From Leptospira ainlahdjerensis (GTDB taxonomy: Bacteria > Spirochaetota > Leptospiria > Leptospirales > Leptospiraceae), in NCBI RefSeq assembly GCF_016919175.1, contig NZ_JAFFPU010000034.1, forward strand, positions 1-60,635: DNA of 60,635 nt. The letters run 5' to 3'. The translations under genes were made by a program, and so were the position numbers. Below the pieces are notes generated by a model. It searched no databases. It had not been told where the DNA came from and saw only the letters and a program-made list of their open reading frames with translations. Shown here piece after piece: positions 10,147 to 22,252 of the stretch (the first letter of the stretch is position 1; each line of letters starts with the position of its first letter).

Positions 10147-11574
10147 ATGAAAACCCTACACGGGAAAAAAACCAAAATCGTTTGCACCATCGGCCCCGCT
10201 TCCTCATCGGAAGAGACCGTTTTTTCCATTCTCAAGGCGGGAATGGACATCGCGAGAATGAACTTTTCGCACGGAACCCACGAATCCCACAAGAGAGTCT
10301 ACGAAACGCTCCGAAAATGTGAGCAAATATCCGGGTTTCCACTCGGAATCATGGCCGATCTTCAGGGTCCGAAAATCAGAACCGGAAAATTAAAGTTAAA
10401 CTCCATTCTACTCCATAAGGACCAGGAAATCAAAATCGTTCCCGACGCGGAACTCCAAGGAGACGAAGCGACGATCGGCTGTACGTATCCGAATCTGATC
10501 CAAGACATCAAAGAAGGGGACAAGATTCTCATCGATGACGGGAAGCTTGTTCTCAAAGTCATTTCTAAAACTTCCGACTCGGCGATGTTAAAGGTGATCG
10601 TGGGAGGAATCCTCTGGAGCAACAAAGGAATCAATCTCCCGGGAACTCCGATCTCCGCACCCGCCTTATCAGAGAAAGACATTGAGGATCTGAAGTTTGC
10701 ACTCGCTTTGGGTGTGGACTACGTTGCTCTCAGCTTTGTTCGAACCGGAGCCGATTTGGAATTGGCGAGATCTCTGTTAGCTGGGACATACACGGGGCTA
10801 ATCGCAAAGATCGAAAGACCCGAAGCGATCGGGAACATAGAAGAGATCATCGAACGTGCGGACGGAATCATGATCGCGAGAGGAGATCTTGGAGTTGAGA
10901 TCGAAACGGAAAAAGTTCCGATCCTTCAAAAAGAATTGATCTACAAACTCAACCAAGCCGGAAAACCGGTGATCACAGCGACACAGATGTTGGAATCGAT
11001 GATCGAAAATCCGAGACCCACGCGAGCAGAAGCAAGCGACGTCGCGAACGCGGTGATGGACGGAACGGACGCAGTGATGTTGTCCGCCGAATCCGCGAGC
11101 GGCCATTATCCGGTCGAATCCGTGGAGATCATGGCGAAGATCATCCAAGAAACGGAAACCATCGATCATATCTATGAAATTCACTGGAACATCAAAAAAA
11201 CGTTTTTGGAATCAGAAAGAACGGCGCTTGGAAACGCGGCTAGAGAGATCGCTCACGGGATTCATGCAAAGGCGATCGTCAACTTTACGAGAAGCGGTTA
11301 CTCCGCTTTGATCACTTCGGAGATGAGACCCAAGGTTCCGATCTACTCTTTTACTCCGTTTGCTACGACCGCGAGAAAGATGAAACTCTACAGAGGTGTG
11401 ATTCCATTCGTGATGCCGTTCTTTACAAGACTGGAAGATATGATCGCTTATATGAATCAAAAACTCAAAGAAGACGAATTCCTGTTTCCGGGCGACAAGG
11501 TCGTGATTCTTTCCGGAGCTCCTGGAACCAGCGTTCGAAGCGTGGATTTTTTACAGATCTATAGAATTCATTGA
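10147..11574 (+). CDS. pyk: pyruvate kinase
   Basis: Pyruvate kinase catalyses phosphoenolpyruvate + ADP to pyruvate + ATP, the last step of glycolysis. The 475-residue product begins KTKIVCTIGPASS, carries IMADLQGPKIRTG, the catalytic KIERPEAI and MIARGDLGVEI, and the signature KPVITATQMLESM with ARAEASDVANAV. Length and domain order are standard. The ATG at 10147 gives the usual N-terminus. A TTG at 10138 is in frame and better spaced from GGAAGG (10119-10124), so the start could be three codons earlier. It is divergent from the HDAC-like gene and appears monocistronic. Confidence 0.96.
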   Translation: MKTLHGKKTKIVCTIGPASSSEETVFSILKAGMDIARMNFSHGTHESHKRVYETLRKCEQISGFPLGIMADLQGPKIRTGKLKLNSILLHKDQEIKIVPDAELQGDEATIGCTYPNLIQDIKEGDKILIDDGKLVLKVISKTSDSAMLKVIVGGILWSNKGINLPGTPISAPALSEKDIEDLKFALALGVDYVALSFVRTGADLELARSLLAGTYTGLIAKIERPEAIGNIEEIIERADGIMIARGDLGVEIETEKVPILQKELIYKLNQAGKPVITATQMLESMIENPRPTRAEASDVANAVMDGTDAVMLSAESASGHYPVESVEIMAKIIQETETIDHIYEIHWNIKKTFLESERTALGNAAREIAHGIHAKAIVNFTRSGYSALITSEMRPKVPIYSFTPFATTARKMKLYRGVIPFVMPFFTRLEDMIAYMNQKLKEDEFLFPGDKVVILSGAPGTSVRSVDFLQIYRIH

Positions 11575-12183
11575 TCTCAAATACGATCCGAGAGAAGAAA
11601 GGATTTCATTTTATAAAATTCTAATTTATCTGTGTGAGTTCCCACAAATTAGGCCTTATCGAATTTTTGTGCGATTTCAAATCGTTCTCTGATCGTCCTA
11701 AACCAGTGTGAGTTCCTCCATCGTGACCGTTTTGAAAAAAAAGTTAATAAGAATCTCCTAAAGACGGTTTTTCCGGGGTCAACCAGGAAAGGACTGAAAA
11801 TTCGTTTACCATTCTTTTTCTAAAAGGTTTTCCCAGTAGGAACTCCTCCAAAAATTCTTTTTTATCGTTTCAGAATAGTTCACCAAAACCAACCCGGAAT
11901 CCCGCGAATCCGTCCCACAATCCGAAAAGAAATCACGAAAGTAAACTCTAAAGAAAAACGCAGGAGTTCCCACATCCTATCCCTAAAAGCGCGCCATGAA
12001 CTTTCCAAAGAATTGATTTCCGAAAAATTTCAGCGGAGTTCCCACATTTTCTTTCGTACGGTGGACACGGAACCTTCTAAAAAACTCGATCCCGGCTGAG
12101 TTCTTATTGGAGTTCCGACATATTCCCGAAAATCGGCCGCTCGTTTCTATCGGAGTTCAACAGGTCTCGAAAAAAGTTCGAAA
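11575..12183. repeat. 609-bp intergenic region with a cluster of GGAACTCC/GGAGTTCC palindromes
   Basis: I see no gene between the convergent pyk and signal peptidase-like genes. Instead there are seven copies of a short palindromic motif: GTGTGAGTTCCCACA (11632-11646), GTGTGAGTTCCTCC (11706-11719), GTAGGAACTCCTCC (11836-11849), AGGAGTTCCCACA (11962-11974), GCGGAGTTCCCACA (12033-12046), GGAGTTCCGACA (12109-12120) and the decayed CGGAGTTC (12151-12158). They lie in both orientations at spacings of roughly 40-130 bp. The longer structured element is not present here, so this may be the ancestral or solo form of its end palindrome. Confidence 0.85.
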
Positions 12184-13215
12184 TCATTTTTTCACAGCGG
12201 AATTATCAAAACCCAAATAACTCCAACGAATGTTCCCTAACATTAGAATTTTATAAAATCGTTTCAGAGAACAAAAATAGTCCCTATCCCCTTCGCAGAT
12301 TTTTGTGGGAACTTTGTCCTGGTTCGAAGACAAATACGTAAAAGCAAACTTTCCGATCACCTTGTCGAAAGAAATCGGCCCAAACATTCTGGAATCGATA
12401 GAACCGTCCCGATTGTCGCCCAATATAAAAAGTTCGTCTTCCGCAAGTTTGACCTTAGGGAAAAGAAGAATCCCGGAATCGGATTTGGATTCGAGAATCG
12501 GAACCAAACGTTCTCCGAGTGCCTCCGCCAAAACAATTCTTTCCTGCAGATCTAAACCGGAATAAAAATCCCCGCTTTTCATTTGAGTTCTTTCTTGAGG
12601 AATTTTTTCACCGTTGATAAGGATGCGTGCGATCGTAAAACGATCCGGCGTTGTTTCTTCCAAAACCGAAATCGATTCTCCGGGAAGGCCCACGACTCTT
12701 CCGAGCAATTGACGTCCGGAATCTTCATTTTGATAAGCGACAATATCTCCTCGTTTCAGTTCCTTTTTGTAAAACAATTCGGTAACGTAGAAATGATCGT
12801 TTACGTTTACGTTAGGAATCATTCCCGAGGAAAGTTGAACCTTTCCTTTTAGAATCCGATCCTTTGCGAATTCGTCGATTGCCACTCCGAAAAACAAAAA
12901 GAAAAAGACGCTCAGCGGCAAAAACCAATACGGAGAAGGGAACGGTTTGGAACTGGAAATCGAACCTCTTTTTTCCGAAACAAGAGTAAAAAGAATGAGA
13001 ATCCCCCCGTTGAAAAAAACAAAAAACACAAGAAAGAATAACGCGGCTTTTCCGGAACGGTTTTCAAAAAGAATATAGGTAAAAACGGAAACGGCAAGTC
13101 CACCGAACAAAGTATATCCGTAAAAAATCCAGAATAACAAACGGTCTTTGAGATAATAAAAACCGAAGGGAGGAAAGATCAAATTTAAGAATATTCCGAT
13201 GACTTTTCGTTTCAT
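12184..13215 (-). CDS. signal peptidase I homologue lacking the catalytic Ser-Lys dyad
   Basis: A 343-residue membrane protein whose second half aligns with type I signal peptidase (S26) boxes. It has four hydrophobic segments in residues 1-125, more than the usual one or two. Box B, normally SGSMxPTL, reads SSGMIPNV, so the nucleophile position is Gly131. The lysine box, normally KRVxGLPGD, reads GRVVGLPGE, so the general-base position is Gly172. Box E (LGDNRDGSIDSRMFG, from about 265) is intact. I checked both substitutions at the nucleotide level (GGA codons at 12823-12825 and 12700-12702). The fold is therefore probably kept but catalysis lost, suggesting a substrate-binding or regulatory role. 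A working LepB must be encoded elsewhere. Confidence 0.85.
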   Translation of the reverse strand: MKRKVIGIFLNLIFPPFGFYYLKDRLLFWIFYGYTLFGGLAVSVFTYILFENRSGKAALFFLVFFVFFNGGILILFTLVSEKRGSISSSKPFPSPYWFLPLSVFFFLFFGVAIDEFAKDRILKGKVQLSSGMIPNVNVNDHFYVTELFYKKELKRGDIVAYQNEDSGRQLLGRVVGLPGESISVLEETTPDRFTIARILINGEKIPQERTQMKSGDFYSGLDLQERIVLAEALGERLVPILESKSDSGILLFPKVKLAEDELFILGDNRDGSIDSRMFGPISFDKVIGKFAFTYLSSNQDKVPTKICEGDRDYFCSLKRFYKILMLGNIRWSYLGFDNSAVKK

Positions 13216-13462
13216 AAACGGTAACTTCCGAGTGGTTGTTCCGTTAAGAAAATCATTCCGGCAAAAATAGGGAAATCATAAAACAAAAACAAGATCGCTT
13301 ATCGTCTTTTGTTCGAAAGAAAAAACGATCAATATCATCCCGATACGTCGTTGCAGTTAGAACTTCCTCCATTAAGGGACACAGGTTCAATCCTCTTTCG
13401 ATCCGCAAAACAAGAATAAAAGACAAACCGTCCACCAGGACGGGAAAAAGTCTTACAGAATA

Positions 13463-15896
<2,434 letters not shown>

Positions 15897-15956
15897 ACTA
15901 ACTTGATTGTCGTCCTTTGATCCGTTGAATCTTGATTTGGCGAGGGACGTTTTCTT

Positions 15957-16700
15957 CTAAGACCCTCTTTGAATCCGATTGTAAAGTTCTCTCGCTGCGT
16001 TTTGTTCCGCAGCCTTTTTACTCACTCCGCTTCCGCTCGCTTCCCACTGATCTCGGATTCGAACCGAAACTTGAAAGACCTTTGCGTGATCCGGACCTGA
16101 TTCTCCTTTCATGCGGTAAACCGGAAGAACCTTAAAATTCTTCTGAGCGTATTCTTGGAGTTGAGTTTTGTAGTCTCTGACAGATTCTTCTTTTTCCGGA
16201 TTTTCCGCAAATTCTATTAAGTGTTTTAAGATGAATTTTTCGGAAGCTTCGAATCCGAGATCCAGATAGATCGCGCCTACCAAAGACTCGAAAAGATTCG
16301 CGGAAAGTTTACGGCGCCCTTTTCCTTGAGAACTCGCCTCCCCTTTACCTAAGAGAAGATACTCGGAAAGACCCAGCTTCTCCGAGATGGTGTTTAGAAT
16401 GGGTGTAGAGACGATTCTCGACTTAATCCGAGACAATTCGCCCTCGCTCGCTCTGGAATAGTTTTGGAAGAGATAACGCGCCGCGACGAGACCGAGAACG
16501 GAATCTCCGAGGAATTCCAGACGTTCGTTGTCTTCGGGAATCTCCAGGTTTTCATTTTTAAAGGAACTATGAATGAAGGCGGTATTATAAAATTCTAGAT
16601 TGGAAAATTTGATCCCGATCTTTTTGGAAAGTTTCTGTAGAGTTTTGACCCGCTCGGGGTTTTTGAGAGAAGAAGGAGATTGTGATTTTTTAAAGATCAA
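15957..16700 (-). CDS. rnc: ribonuclease III
   Basis: RNase III cleaves double-stranded RNA, including the rRNA precursor. The 247-residue product has the catalytic signature [12 protein letters not shown] at about residues 60-71, the second acidic cluster [10 protein letters not shown] near 140, and a C-terminal double-stranded RNA-binding domain (about 175-245, [10 protein letters not shown] to [11 protein letters not shown]). It lies 54 bp downstream of acpP and 60 bp upstream of the Nudix gene. The acpP-rnc order is conserved in many bacteria. Confidence 0.96.
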   Translation of the reverse strand: MIFKKSQSPSSLKNPERVKTLQKLSKKIGIKFSNLEFYNTAFIHSSFKNENLEIPEDNERLEFLGDSVLGLVAARYLFQNYSRASEGELSRIKSRIVSTPILNTISEKLGLSEYLLLGKGEASSQGKGRRKLSANLFESLVGAIYLDLGFEASEKFILKHLIEFAENPEKEESVRDYKTQLQEYAQKNFKVLPVYRMKGESGPDHAKVFQVSVRIRDQWEASGSGVSKKAAEQNAARELYNRIQRGS

Positions 16701-16725
16701 AGGAAGGAAAAAAGAATTCCGAGTT

Positions 16726-17128
<403 letters not shown>

Positions 17129-17500
17129 CTTAAATTGTTCCGAAGTTTTTGTTTTTCAATTCGATTTTGATCATTCAAAAAACGATCTCATGCGTAGCAA
17201 AAAAAGATCGTAAAAACACGTTGTATGAGGCCTGGAATGATCTTGAGGAATTGAGGAGCATACTTCTCGCAGAATGCCTCGAGTCCTCCTTTGCGTCGAT
17301 TCTACGAAGAGAAGTGAATTTGGTCTTTGATAAGAGTTTGTCTCATTAGAATCGCTTTGAATCAAAATTCTTTCTCCTTCTGAATTTTAATTCTCAGAAG
17401 AATTCTAAAAAAGAAAAAAAACGAATTTAAGTACAGGGAGGCAGGAAGAATTGACCGCGAATTCTTTTTTTTCGAACGGATTAAAGGAAATAAAGAAATT

Positions 17501-17543
17501 GAAAATCTTCTTCCACTCCGATTTTGGAATGGAAGAAGATTTC
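17501..17543 (-). terminator. intrinsic terminator of fabG
   Basis: The arms GAAAATCTTCTTCCACTCC and GGAATGGAAGAAGATTTC pair over about 18 bp with one mismatch around the loop GATTTT. On the minus strand the stem is followed by a T-rich stretch (complement of 17480-17500). It lies 8 bp after the fabG stop. Confidence 0.8.
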
Positions 17544-17551
17544 AAAAATGA

Positions 17552-18316
17552 TTATTCGGTGACGCCTGGAAGAAATCCTCCGCCGTTCACTTCTATCACC
17601 TGACCGGTAATGAAAGAAGAAATGTCGGAAGCTAAGAATGCAATGGTGTTCGCGATATCATCTGGAAGTCCGGCTCTTTTCAGAGGAATCGCCGCAACCA
17701 TTGCGTGTCTGATTTTTTCAGGAATCGCATCGGTCATTTCAGTAGCGATAAAACCGGGAGCGATCGCGTTACAACGAACCTTGCGAGACGCCATTTCCAG
17801 AGCGACCGCTTTTGTAAATCCGATCACACCCGCTTTCGAAGCGGAGTAGTTGGTTTGTCCGATATTACCGTTTACTCCAGCAATCGAAGAAAGATTGATG
17901 ATGGATCCGCCGTTTGGATTTTTCATCATATATTTGATTGCGGCTTGTGTGCAGTTGAATGTTCCGGTTAAGTTAACGGCGATCACCGCGTCCCACTGTT
18001 CTTTTTTCATTCTCATAAGAAGAGTGTCTTTTGTGATTCCCGCATTGTTTACGAGAATATCAACGGAACCGAATTCTTCCACGCAAGCTTTGATAGCGCT
18101 TGCCGCAGATTCGGAATCCGCTACGTTGGTTCCGACTCCGATGGCTTTTACACCGGTTTGTTTTGCGATTTCTTCCGCAGTTGCCTTGCTGGATTCTTCA
18201 TTGAGGTCTGCGATAACAATGTTGGCTCCTGCTTTTGCAAGAACGAGGGCTGTGGATTTTCCGATTCCGCGTGCGGCTCCGGTGATAACAGCGTTTTTAC
18301 CTTTTAAATCGATCAT
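17552..18316 (-). CDS. fabG: 3-oxoacyl-[acyl-carrier-protein] reductase
   Basis: FabG reduces beta-ketoacyl-ACP with NADPH in fatty acid elongation. The 254-residue short-chain dehydrogenase has the TGAARGIG cofactor loop (about 12-19), NNAG (about 90), the catalytic Ser in INLSSIAG and the YSASK Tyr/Lys pair (about 158-162), plus the ending VIEVNGGG typical of FabG. It is followed by a terminator and then acpP, so the fab genes here are neighbours but not obviously one transcript. plsX, often beside fabG, is 6.7 kb away beyond the arsenic locus. Confidence 0.94.
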   Translation of the reverse strand: MIDLKGKNAVITGAARGIGKSTALVLAKAGANIVIADLNEESSKATAEEIAKQTGVKAIGVGTNVADSESAASAIKACVEEFGSVDILVNNAGITKDTLLMRMKKEQWDAVIAVNLTGTFNCTQAAIKYMMKNPNGGSIINLSSIAGVNGNIGQTNYSASKAGVIGFTKAVALEMASRKVRCNAIAPGFIATEMTDAIPEKIRHAMVAAIPLKRAGLPDDIANTIAFLASDISSFITGQVIEVNGGGFLPGVTE

Positions 18317-18758
18317 AATTCTTTCCTTTCGGGTGCTCTGCGGCTAAGGTATTTTGCTCAAATACCGGGTCAAGGGAGTTTTCCGGGTTTTGAGACTCTG
18401 GGACAGAACGAACGTTCTGCTTTGTTCGGAATCCTTTTTGGGACTTTGGAAAGATTAGTTTTATTGTAAGAAAAGGAAATGTAGGAACTCACACTTTTCA
18501 AAAATACGGGAGAAATTAGATTCGATTTGATTCGAGATATTCCGAAGTTTTTCGAAGTGTGGGAACTCCTCCTCTTTTGCTTAACAAGGAAGAATCTCCT
18601 ATTCAAAAACGTCCTCTCTCAAAATCCTTCTCTCTTTTTGTCGAAACTTCTACAAGAATCCTCAGCGAAAGCCGTGGCCTAACCCTGATTTTACATCCCC
18701 TTACTCACAAGTTCTGAGGGGTCCTGCAACGAGAAACGTCCCGAGAAGAGGAATTTTT

Positions 18759-18912
18759 TAGGAGTTCCTACATAGGAGTTTGTGCTTGCAAAATTAGAAT
18801 TTTGTGATATAGGAAAATTTCCGGAAATTTTCCACCACCCGCCCCGCCACCCGAAATTTGGGCGGGGCGCAACTTTTACGGAAGAGCGTCGTAACTACGA
18901 CGGATTTTTTTT
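18759..18912 (+). repeat. structured intergenic element, copy B1
   Basis: AGGAGTTCCTAC at 18760-18771, TTGCAAAATTAGAATTTTG then GATATAGGAAAA at 18785-18815, and a strong hairpin CGCCCCGCC/GGCGGGGCG around 18840-18869. The right palindrome GTCGTAACTACGAC (18888-18901) has perfect GTCGTA/TACGAC arms. It is followed by GGA and eight T residues (18905-18912), so in this copy the right end looks like a rho-independent terminator. Confidence 0.88.
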
Positions 18913-18944
18913 AAAATCTTTTCTACTTATAGGCAAGGTTAAGC

Positions 18945-19060
18945 GATTTTCGGGTGGTGGGGCGGTTACGCAGGGAAAAACGCGGAGGCATTTTCCAATA
19001 TCACAAAATTCTAATTTTGGAAGTTGGACATTCTTCCCTCACACTTGTCGGAAATACAAC
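18945..19060 (-). repeat. structured intergenic element, partial inverted copy B2
   Basis: Read on the minus strand this gives a decayed left palindrome (TTGTCGGAAATACAAC on the plus strand, 19045-19060), AAAATTAGAATTTTGTGATA (19002-19020 region), then the C-rich tract with CCGCCCCACCACCCG. The copy ends before the G-rich arm and the right palindrome. B1 and B2 together form a large inverted repeat with matching AAAATTAGAATTTTGTGATAT blocks about 200 bp apart. Confidence 0.8.
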
Positions 19061-19095
19061 AAGAAAATCCCTCGGATCGTCTTCAGTTCCCTACT

Positions 19096-20400
19096 TTAGA
19101 AATCGTCCCCTCTGACGGAAGATTTCATCCCAAGAACATAAACGGGAGAAAAACCTCCTCCCGGAGTTCTAAAATTCGTGGTTTGCCCTTGGTATAAACG
19201 CGCCGCTAAAAGTAGGATCTCCTCCCGATAAACATAAGTCCGAAGATCCATCTTATAAGGAATTTTTTCCCCTTCCTTGAGAAGAATCCTCTCGGAAGGA
19301 AGAACGATCTCTTGAAAAATATTCTCTCCTTCCAAAATTTCTTGGAACGTTCCTTTTGTGAGCTTATCGCCTCTATAGGCGGCCTTGCCTCCGTAACCGC
19401 CCGATCCTGGTTTGAAGAAGAATTTTTTTCTTTCTCTCCAGAGTTCTTCCGCGTTCTCTTTTTTTACGACCCCGGTCAAAGGAATCGACCGAGCTAAAAC
19501 TGCGAGATCGGACTCTTCCACACCGGCTTCGCGTAGGAACTCCTCGTTTTTCCAAAAAACCAAATTCGTTTTTTTTGCATAGAGTTCGTAGTCGAGCGGG
19601 TTCGGAGTTACGACCGTCTTTTCCAATTCCCAGGAAGTTCTAATTTTTTGATTCACGGATTCTAAAAGATAAAAATCCGTGAGCCGATTATAAACCAGAT
19701 CTACAGTTCTCCCTTCGAAAGAAAGAGAACCGTTTTCTTCTAAGGTTAGAAGCTCCGGTTCCAGGATTTCGCAGGCAATTCCTTTCGATAAAAACATCTC
19801 ACGGAACAAAAGAAATTCCGGAAAAAGAAACTGCTCCTGGGGATGATTGTCCACGATCGCAACCAAAGTAGGAACTCCCTCTTTTGCCGCGGCCTTCCAT
19901 TCTTCCAAAAAAGAATCAAAGAATCGCGTTTCAATCGCCAAAATTTCTTCGGGACTCGAGAGCGCTTCTCTCACTTCGGGACAACATTCTTTCTGAGCCT
20001 CGACGAGTTTTGTCTGTAAAAAAGCCCCGCCCGCATTCGTATTGATCTCGATCAGTTTCGGGCCTTCTTCCGCAAGATGAAAATCAAAGCTTAAAAAAAC
20101 GCCGCCCTCAGAAAAACGATCTCTTAAGTTCTCGGGAAATTCTTTGAGAATCTCCTTTCTCACCTTTTCGTTTTTAAGAAGTTTCTGAATTACTTGGATC
20201 GTCTTTTGAATTTTAAAAAAATCGCTCGGATCCAGAAAAGAGGCGCTGGATGCAAAAAAACGATCCGTCAAGGAATCAAGATCGGAATTCTCCTCGCTCA
20301 TGGAAGCTTTAATTTTTTTAAGAAAACTCCGGTCCAAAACTTCTTTTTCGATCGTGATACACTGACATTCTCGATTGAATACTTTTGAAATCGTCGTCAT
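19096..20400 (-). CDS. ATP-grasp ligase encoded in the arsenic operon
   Basis: A 434-residue protein with an ATP-grasp layout: LIEINTNAGGAFLQTK near 135, VYNRLTDFYLL near 240, the nucleotide loop FFFKPGSGGYGGKAAYRG near 340, and a C-terminal metal/substrate block DLRTYVY...QGQTTNFRTPGGG. This fold joins a carboxylate to an amine or thiol using ATP, as in glutathione or glutathionylspermidine synthetases. I do not recognise the exact family and no substrate is shown. Cys12 and Cys14 form an N-terminal CxC and there is a Cys-Cys pair near 128. The start codon is 1 bp after the acr3 stop, making it the last gene of the arsR-arsC-acr3 operon and suggesting a part in arsenic handling. Confidence 0.78.
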   Translation of the reverse strand: MTTISKVFNRECQCITIEKEVLDRSFLKKIKASMSEENSDLDSLTDRFFASSASFLDPSDFFKIQKTIQVIQKLLKNEKVRKEILKEFPENLRDRFSEGGVFLSFDFHLAEEGPKLIEINTNAGGAFLQTKLVEAQKECCPEVREALSSPEEILAIETRFFDSFLEEWKAAAKEGVPTLVAIVDNHPQEQFLFPEFLLFREMFLSKGIACEILEPELLTLEENGSLSFEGRTVDLVYNRLTDFYLLESVNQKIRTSWELEKTVVTPNPLDYELYAKKTNLVFWKNEEFLREAGVEESDLAVLARSIPLTGVVKKENAEELWRERKKFFFKPGSGGYGGKAAYRGDKLTKGTFQEILEGENIFQEIVLPSERILLKEGEKIPYKMDLRTYVYREEILLLAARLYQGQTTNFRTPGGGFSPVYVLGMKSSVRGDDF

Positions 20401-20401
20401 C

Positions 20402-21454
20402 TTAGGCCTCCTTTACGACTGGACTTTGAAACCATCGTTTTCGCATTCCAAGAGCGGCTCTTACAAGAAGAATTAAAGCCGGAACCTCCACAAGAGGACC
20501 GATCACTCCCGCAAACGCCTGACCGCTCGAAATGCCAAAAACTCCAATGGAGACCGCGATCGCGAGCTCGAAGTTATTTCCGGCAGAAGTAAAAGCAATC
20601 GATGTGGTTTTAGAATATTCAACTTTCATAATTTTTCCGATCCAAAAACTGATAAAAAACATAATAATAAAGTAAATCAGCAAAGGAACGCTAATAATTA
20701 GAACATCGAAAGGAATTTCAAAGATCAAATTCCCTTTGAGACTGAACATAAAAAATATAGTAAACAAAAGCGAAAAAAGGGTGATCGGGGAAATCGCAGG
20801 GAGGAATTTTTCCTCATACCAGACGTTTCCTTTGGAACGAATCAAAATCACGCGGCTAAAAATCGCGGCCAAAAAAGGAAGCCCGAGATATAGGAAAACA
20901 CTTTCAGCGATTTGTCCGATCGTAAGATTGATTTCCGCACCCGAAAAACCCAAGTAAGGAGGTAAAACGGAAATGAAAAAATATGCGTAAATACTATAAA
21001 AGAATATCTGAAAGATGCTATTCAGAGCGACAAGACCCGCCGCATAATCTCGATTCCCCTCGCTCAATTCGTTCCAAACGATCACCATCGCGATGCACCG
21101 AGCAAGCCCGATTAAAATGAGTCCGATTCTGTATTCGGGATAATCTTTTAAAAAGAACACGGCTAAACCGAACATCAACAAAGGTCCTACGATCCAGTTT
21201 AGAAAAAGGGAAATTGCAAGAACTCTTACGTTTGAAAAAACTTCCTTCATTCTTTCAAACTGAACTTTTGCGAGAGGGGGATACATCATCAAGATAAGAC
21301 CGAACGCCAAAGGAAGATTCGTGGTTCCGATCGAAAGGCCACTTAAATCTTCCTCGGCGCTGGGAACCAATTTACCGAAAAGAACTCCTCCGCCCATCGC
21401 TAGAAAAATCCAAAGAGTGAGATAACGATCCACAAAATTTAATTTTGAATTCAT
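20402..21454 (-). CDS. acr3: arsenite efflux transporter, ACR3 family
   Basis: A 350-residue integral membrane protein with about ten hydrophobic segments that exports arsenite, driven by the proton gradient. The ACR3-specific cysteine motif [15 protein letters not shown] (about 121-135) is intact, as are the second-half signatures [15 protein letters not shown] and [10 protein letters not shown]. The length is typical. It lies 7 bp after arsC and 1 bp before the ATP-grasp gene on the same strand. Confidence 0.96.
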   Translation of the reverse strand: MNSKLNFVDRYLTLWIFLAMGGGVLFGKLVPSAEEDLSGLSIGTTNLPLAFGLILMMYPPLAKVQFERMKEVFSNVRVLAISLFLNWIVGPLLMFGLAVFFLKDYPEYRIGLILIGLARCIAMVIVWNELSEGNRDYAAGLVALNSIFQIFFYSIYAYFFISVLPPYLGFSGAEINLTIGQIAESVFLYLGLPFLAAIFSRVILIRSKGNVWYEEKFLPAISPITLFSLLFTIFFMFSLKGNLIFEIPFDVLIISVPLLIYFIIMFFISFWIGKIMKVEYSKTTSIAFTSAGNNFELAIAVSIGVFGISSGQAFAGVIGPLVEVPALILLVRAALGMRKRWFQSPVVKEA

Positions 21455-21461
21455 TTTTGCC

Positions 21462-21905
21462 TCAGTCGTTAAAAGCCGCAGAGTATAATTTCAATTCTTG
21501 GATCCAGTTTTGAGAATATTCGCGGATCATTTCACGAACCTTTCTAAATTCTTCTCGGATTTCCTCTTCGTTTCCTTTGGCCTTTGCGGGATCCGGAAAG
21601 TTCTGATGAAACCGCAAAGCCTTGGAAGGGAAATAAGGACAGTTCTTTTTTGCGTGATCGCAGACGGTGAGGATGTAGTCGAACTCGATGTTCTTGTATT
21701 CGTCGATATGATTGGAAGTATGATTTCCGATATCGATCCCGACTTCTTTCATCGTTTGAACGGCCCTTGGATTAACCCCGTGAGTTTCGATTCCAGCGCT
21801 AAAGATTCTCGCGCGATCACCCGCAAAATGACGCAACCAACCTTCTGCGATTTGACTTCTACAGCTGTTTCCCGTGCAGAGCACAAGTATATTCGGTTTT
21901 TTCAT
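21462..21905 (-). CDS. arsC: arsenate reductase, thioredoxin-coupled type
   Basis: A 147-residue low-molecular-weight phosphatase-fold arsenate reductase that makes arsenite for the Acr3 pump. The P-loop is CTGNSCRS with nucleophile Cys10, and the redox pair is Cys82 and Cys89 in [10 protein letters not shown]. This C10/C82/C89 triad is that of the thioredoxin-dependent pI258-type enzymes. I start it at the ATG at 21905, which overlaps the arsR stop as ATGA. A TTG three codons upstream is less likely. Confidence 0.96.
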   Translation of the reverse strand: MKKPNILVLCTGNSCRSQIAEGWLRHFAGDRARIFSAGIETHGVNPRAVQTMKEVGIDIGNHTSNHIDEYKNIEFDYILTVCDHAKKNCPYFPSKALRFHQNFPDPAKAKGNEEEIREEFRKVREMIREYSQNWIQELKLYSAAFND

Positions 21906-22249
21906 GGACAACAATTCTCACTTTGTGATTTTTTTAATCGATTTAGTTTTTCAAAAAAGGAATTCAATTCTTCCTGAAATTCATCCAATCGGGACCAATC
22001 GATACAATAACAGGATTTATTTCCTTCCACCTCCCCTTTGATGAGTCCCATCCCTTTGAGTTCTTTCAGATGTTGGGACACCGTCGCCTGAGCAAGAGGA
22101 AGCACTTCCACGATTTCACCGCAGATACATTCGTTTCTTTCGGCGATCGTTTGAAGAATGGATAAACGGGCGGGATGAGCCAAAACCTTTGCAAACTCCG
22201 CAAGGAGCATCGTATCTTTTGCAAACTTCGCTTTTTTCTTGACGATCAT
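21902..22249 (-). CDS. arsR: ArsR-family arsenite-responsive repressor
   Basis: A 115-residue winged-helix repressor expected to leave DNA when arsenite binds. The recognition helix region is QATVSQHLKELKGMGLI (about 54-70). Candidate arsenite ligands are Cys41 and Cys43 (ECICG) in the helix where ArsR proteins carry their Cys motif; Cys80/Cys82 and the C-terminal Cys113-Cys114 are additional. The ATG at 22249 lies only 3 bp from a 24-bp palindrome, so the mRNA may be nearly leaderless. An alternative ATG is at 22210 (Met14). It is first gene of the operon arsR-arsC-acr3-ATP-grasp. Confidence 0.93.
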   Translation of the reverse strand: MIVKKKAKFAKDTMLLAEFAKVLAHPARLSILQTIAERNECICGEIVEVLPLAQATVSQHLKELKGMGLIKGEVEGNKSCYCIDWSRLDEFQEELNSFFEKLNRLKKSQSENCCP

Positions 22250-22252
22250 ACG

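Larger units (their letters stand above)
18317..19095. other. 779-bp intergenic region with solo palindromes and two inverted repeat elements
   Basis: Solo motifs GTAGGAACTCACAC (18481-18494) and GTGTGGGAACTCCTCC (18557-18572) are followed by element B1 (18759-18912) and the inverted partial element B2 (about 18945-19060). I see no gene. Confidence 0.75.

Noticed and set aside
13253..13435. 60-residue minus-strand open frame between the signal peptidase-like gene and mscS
   Set aside because: No ribosome-binding site, no recognisable composition or motif, and it lies in an upstream leader region.
17149..17349. 66-residue plus-strand open frame between acpP and fabG
   Set aside because: It is A+T-rich, lacks a convincing ribosome-binding site and resembles nothing I know.
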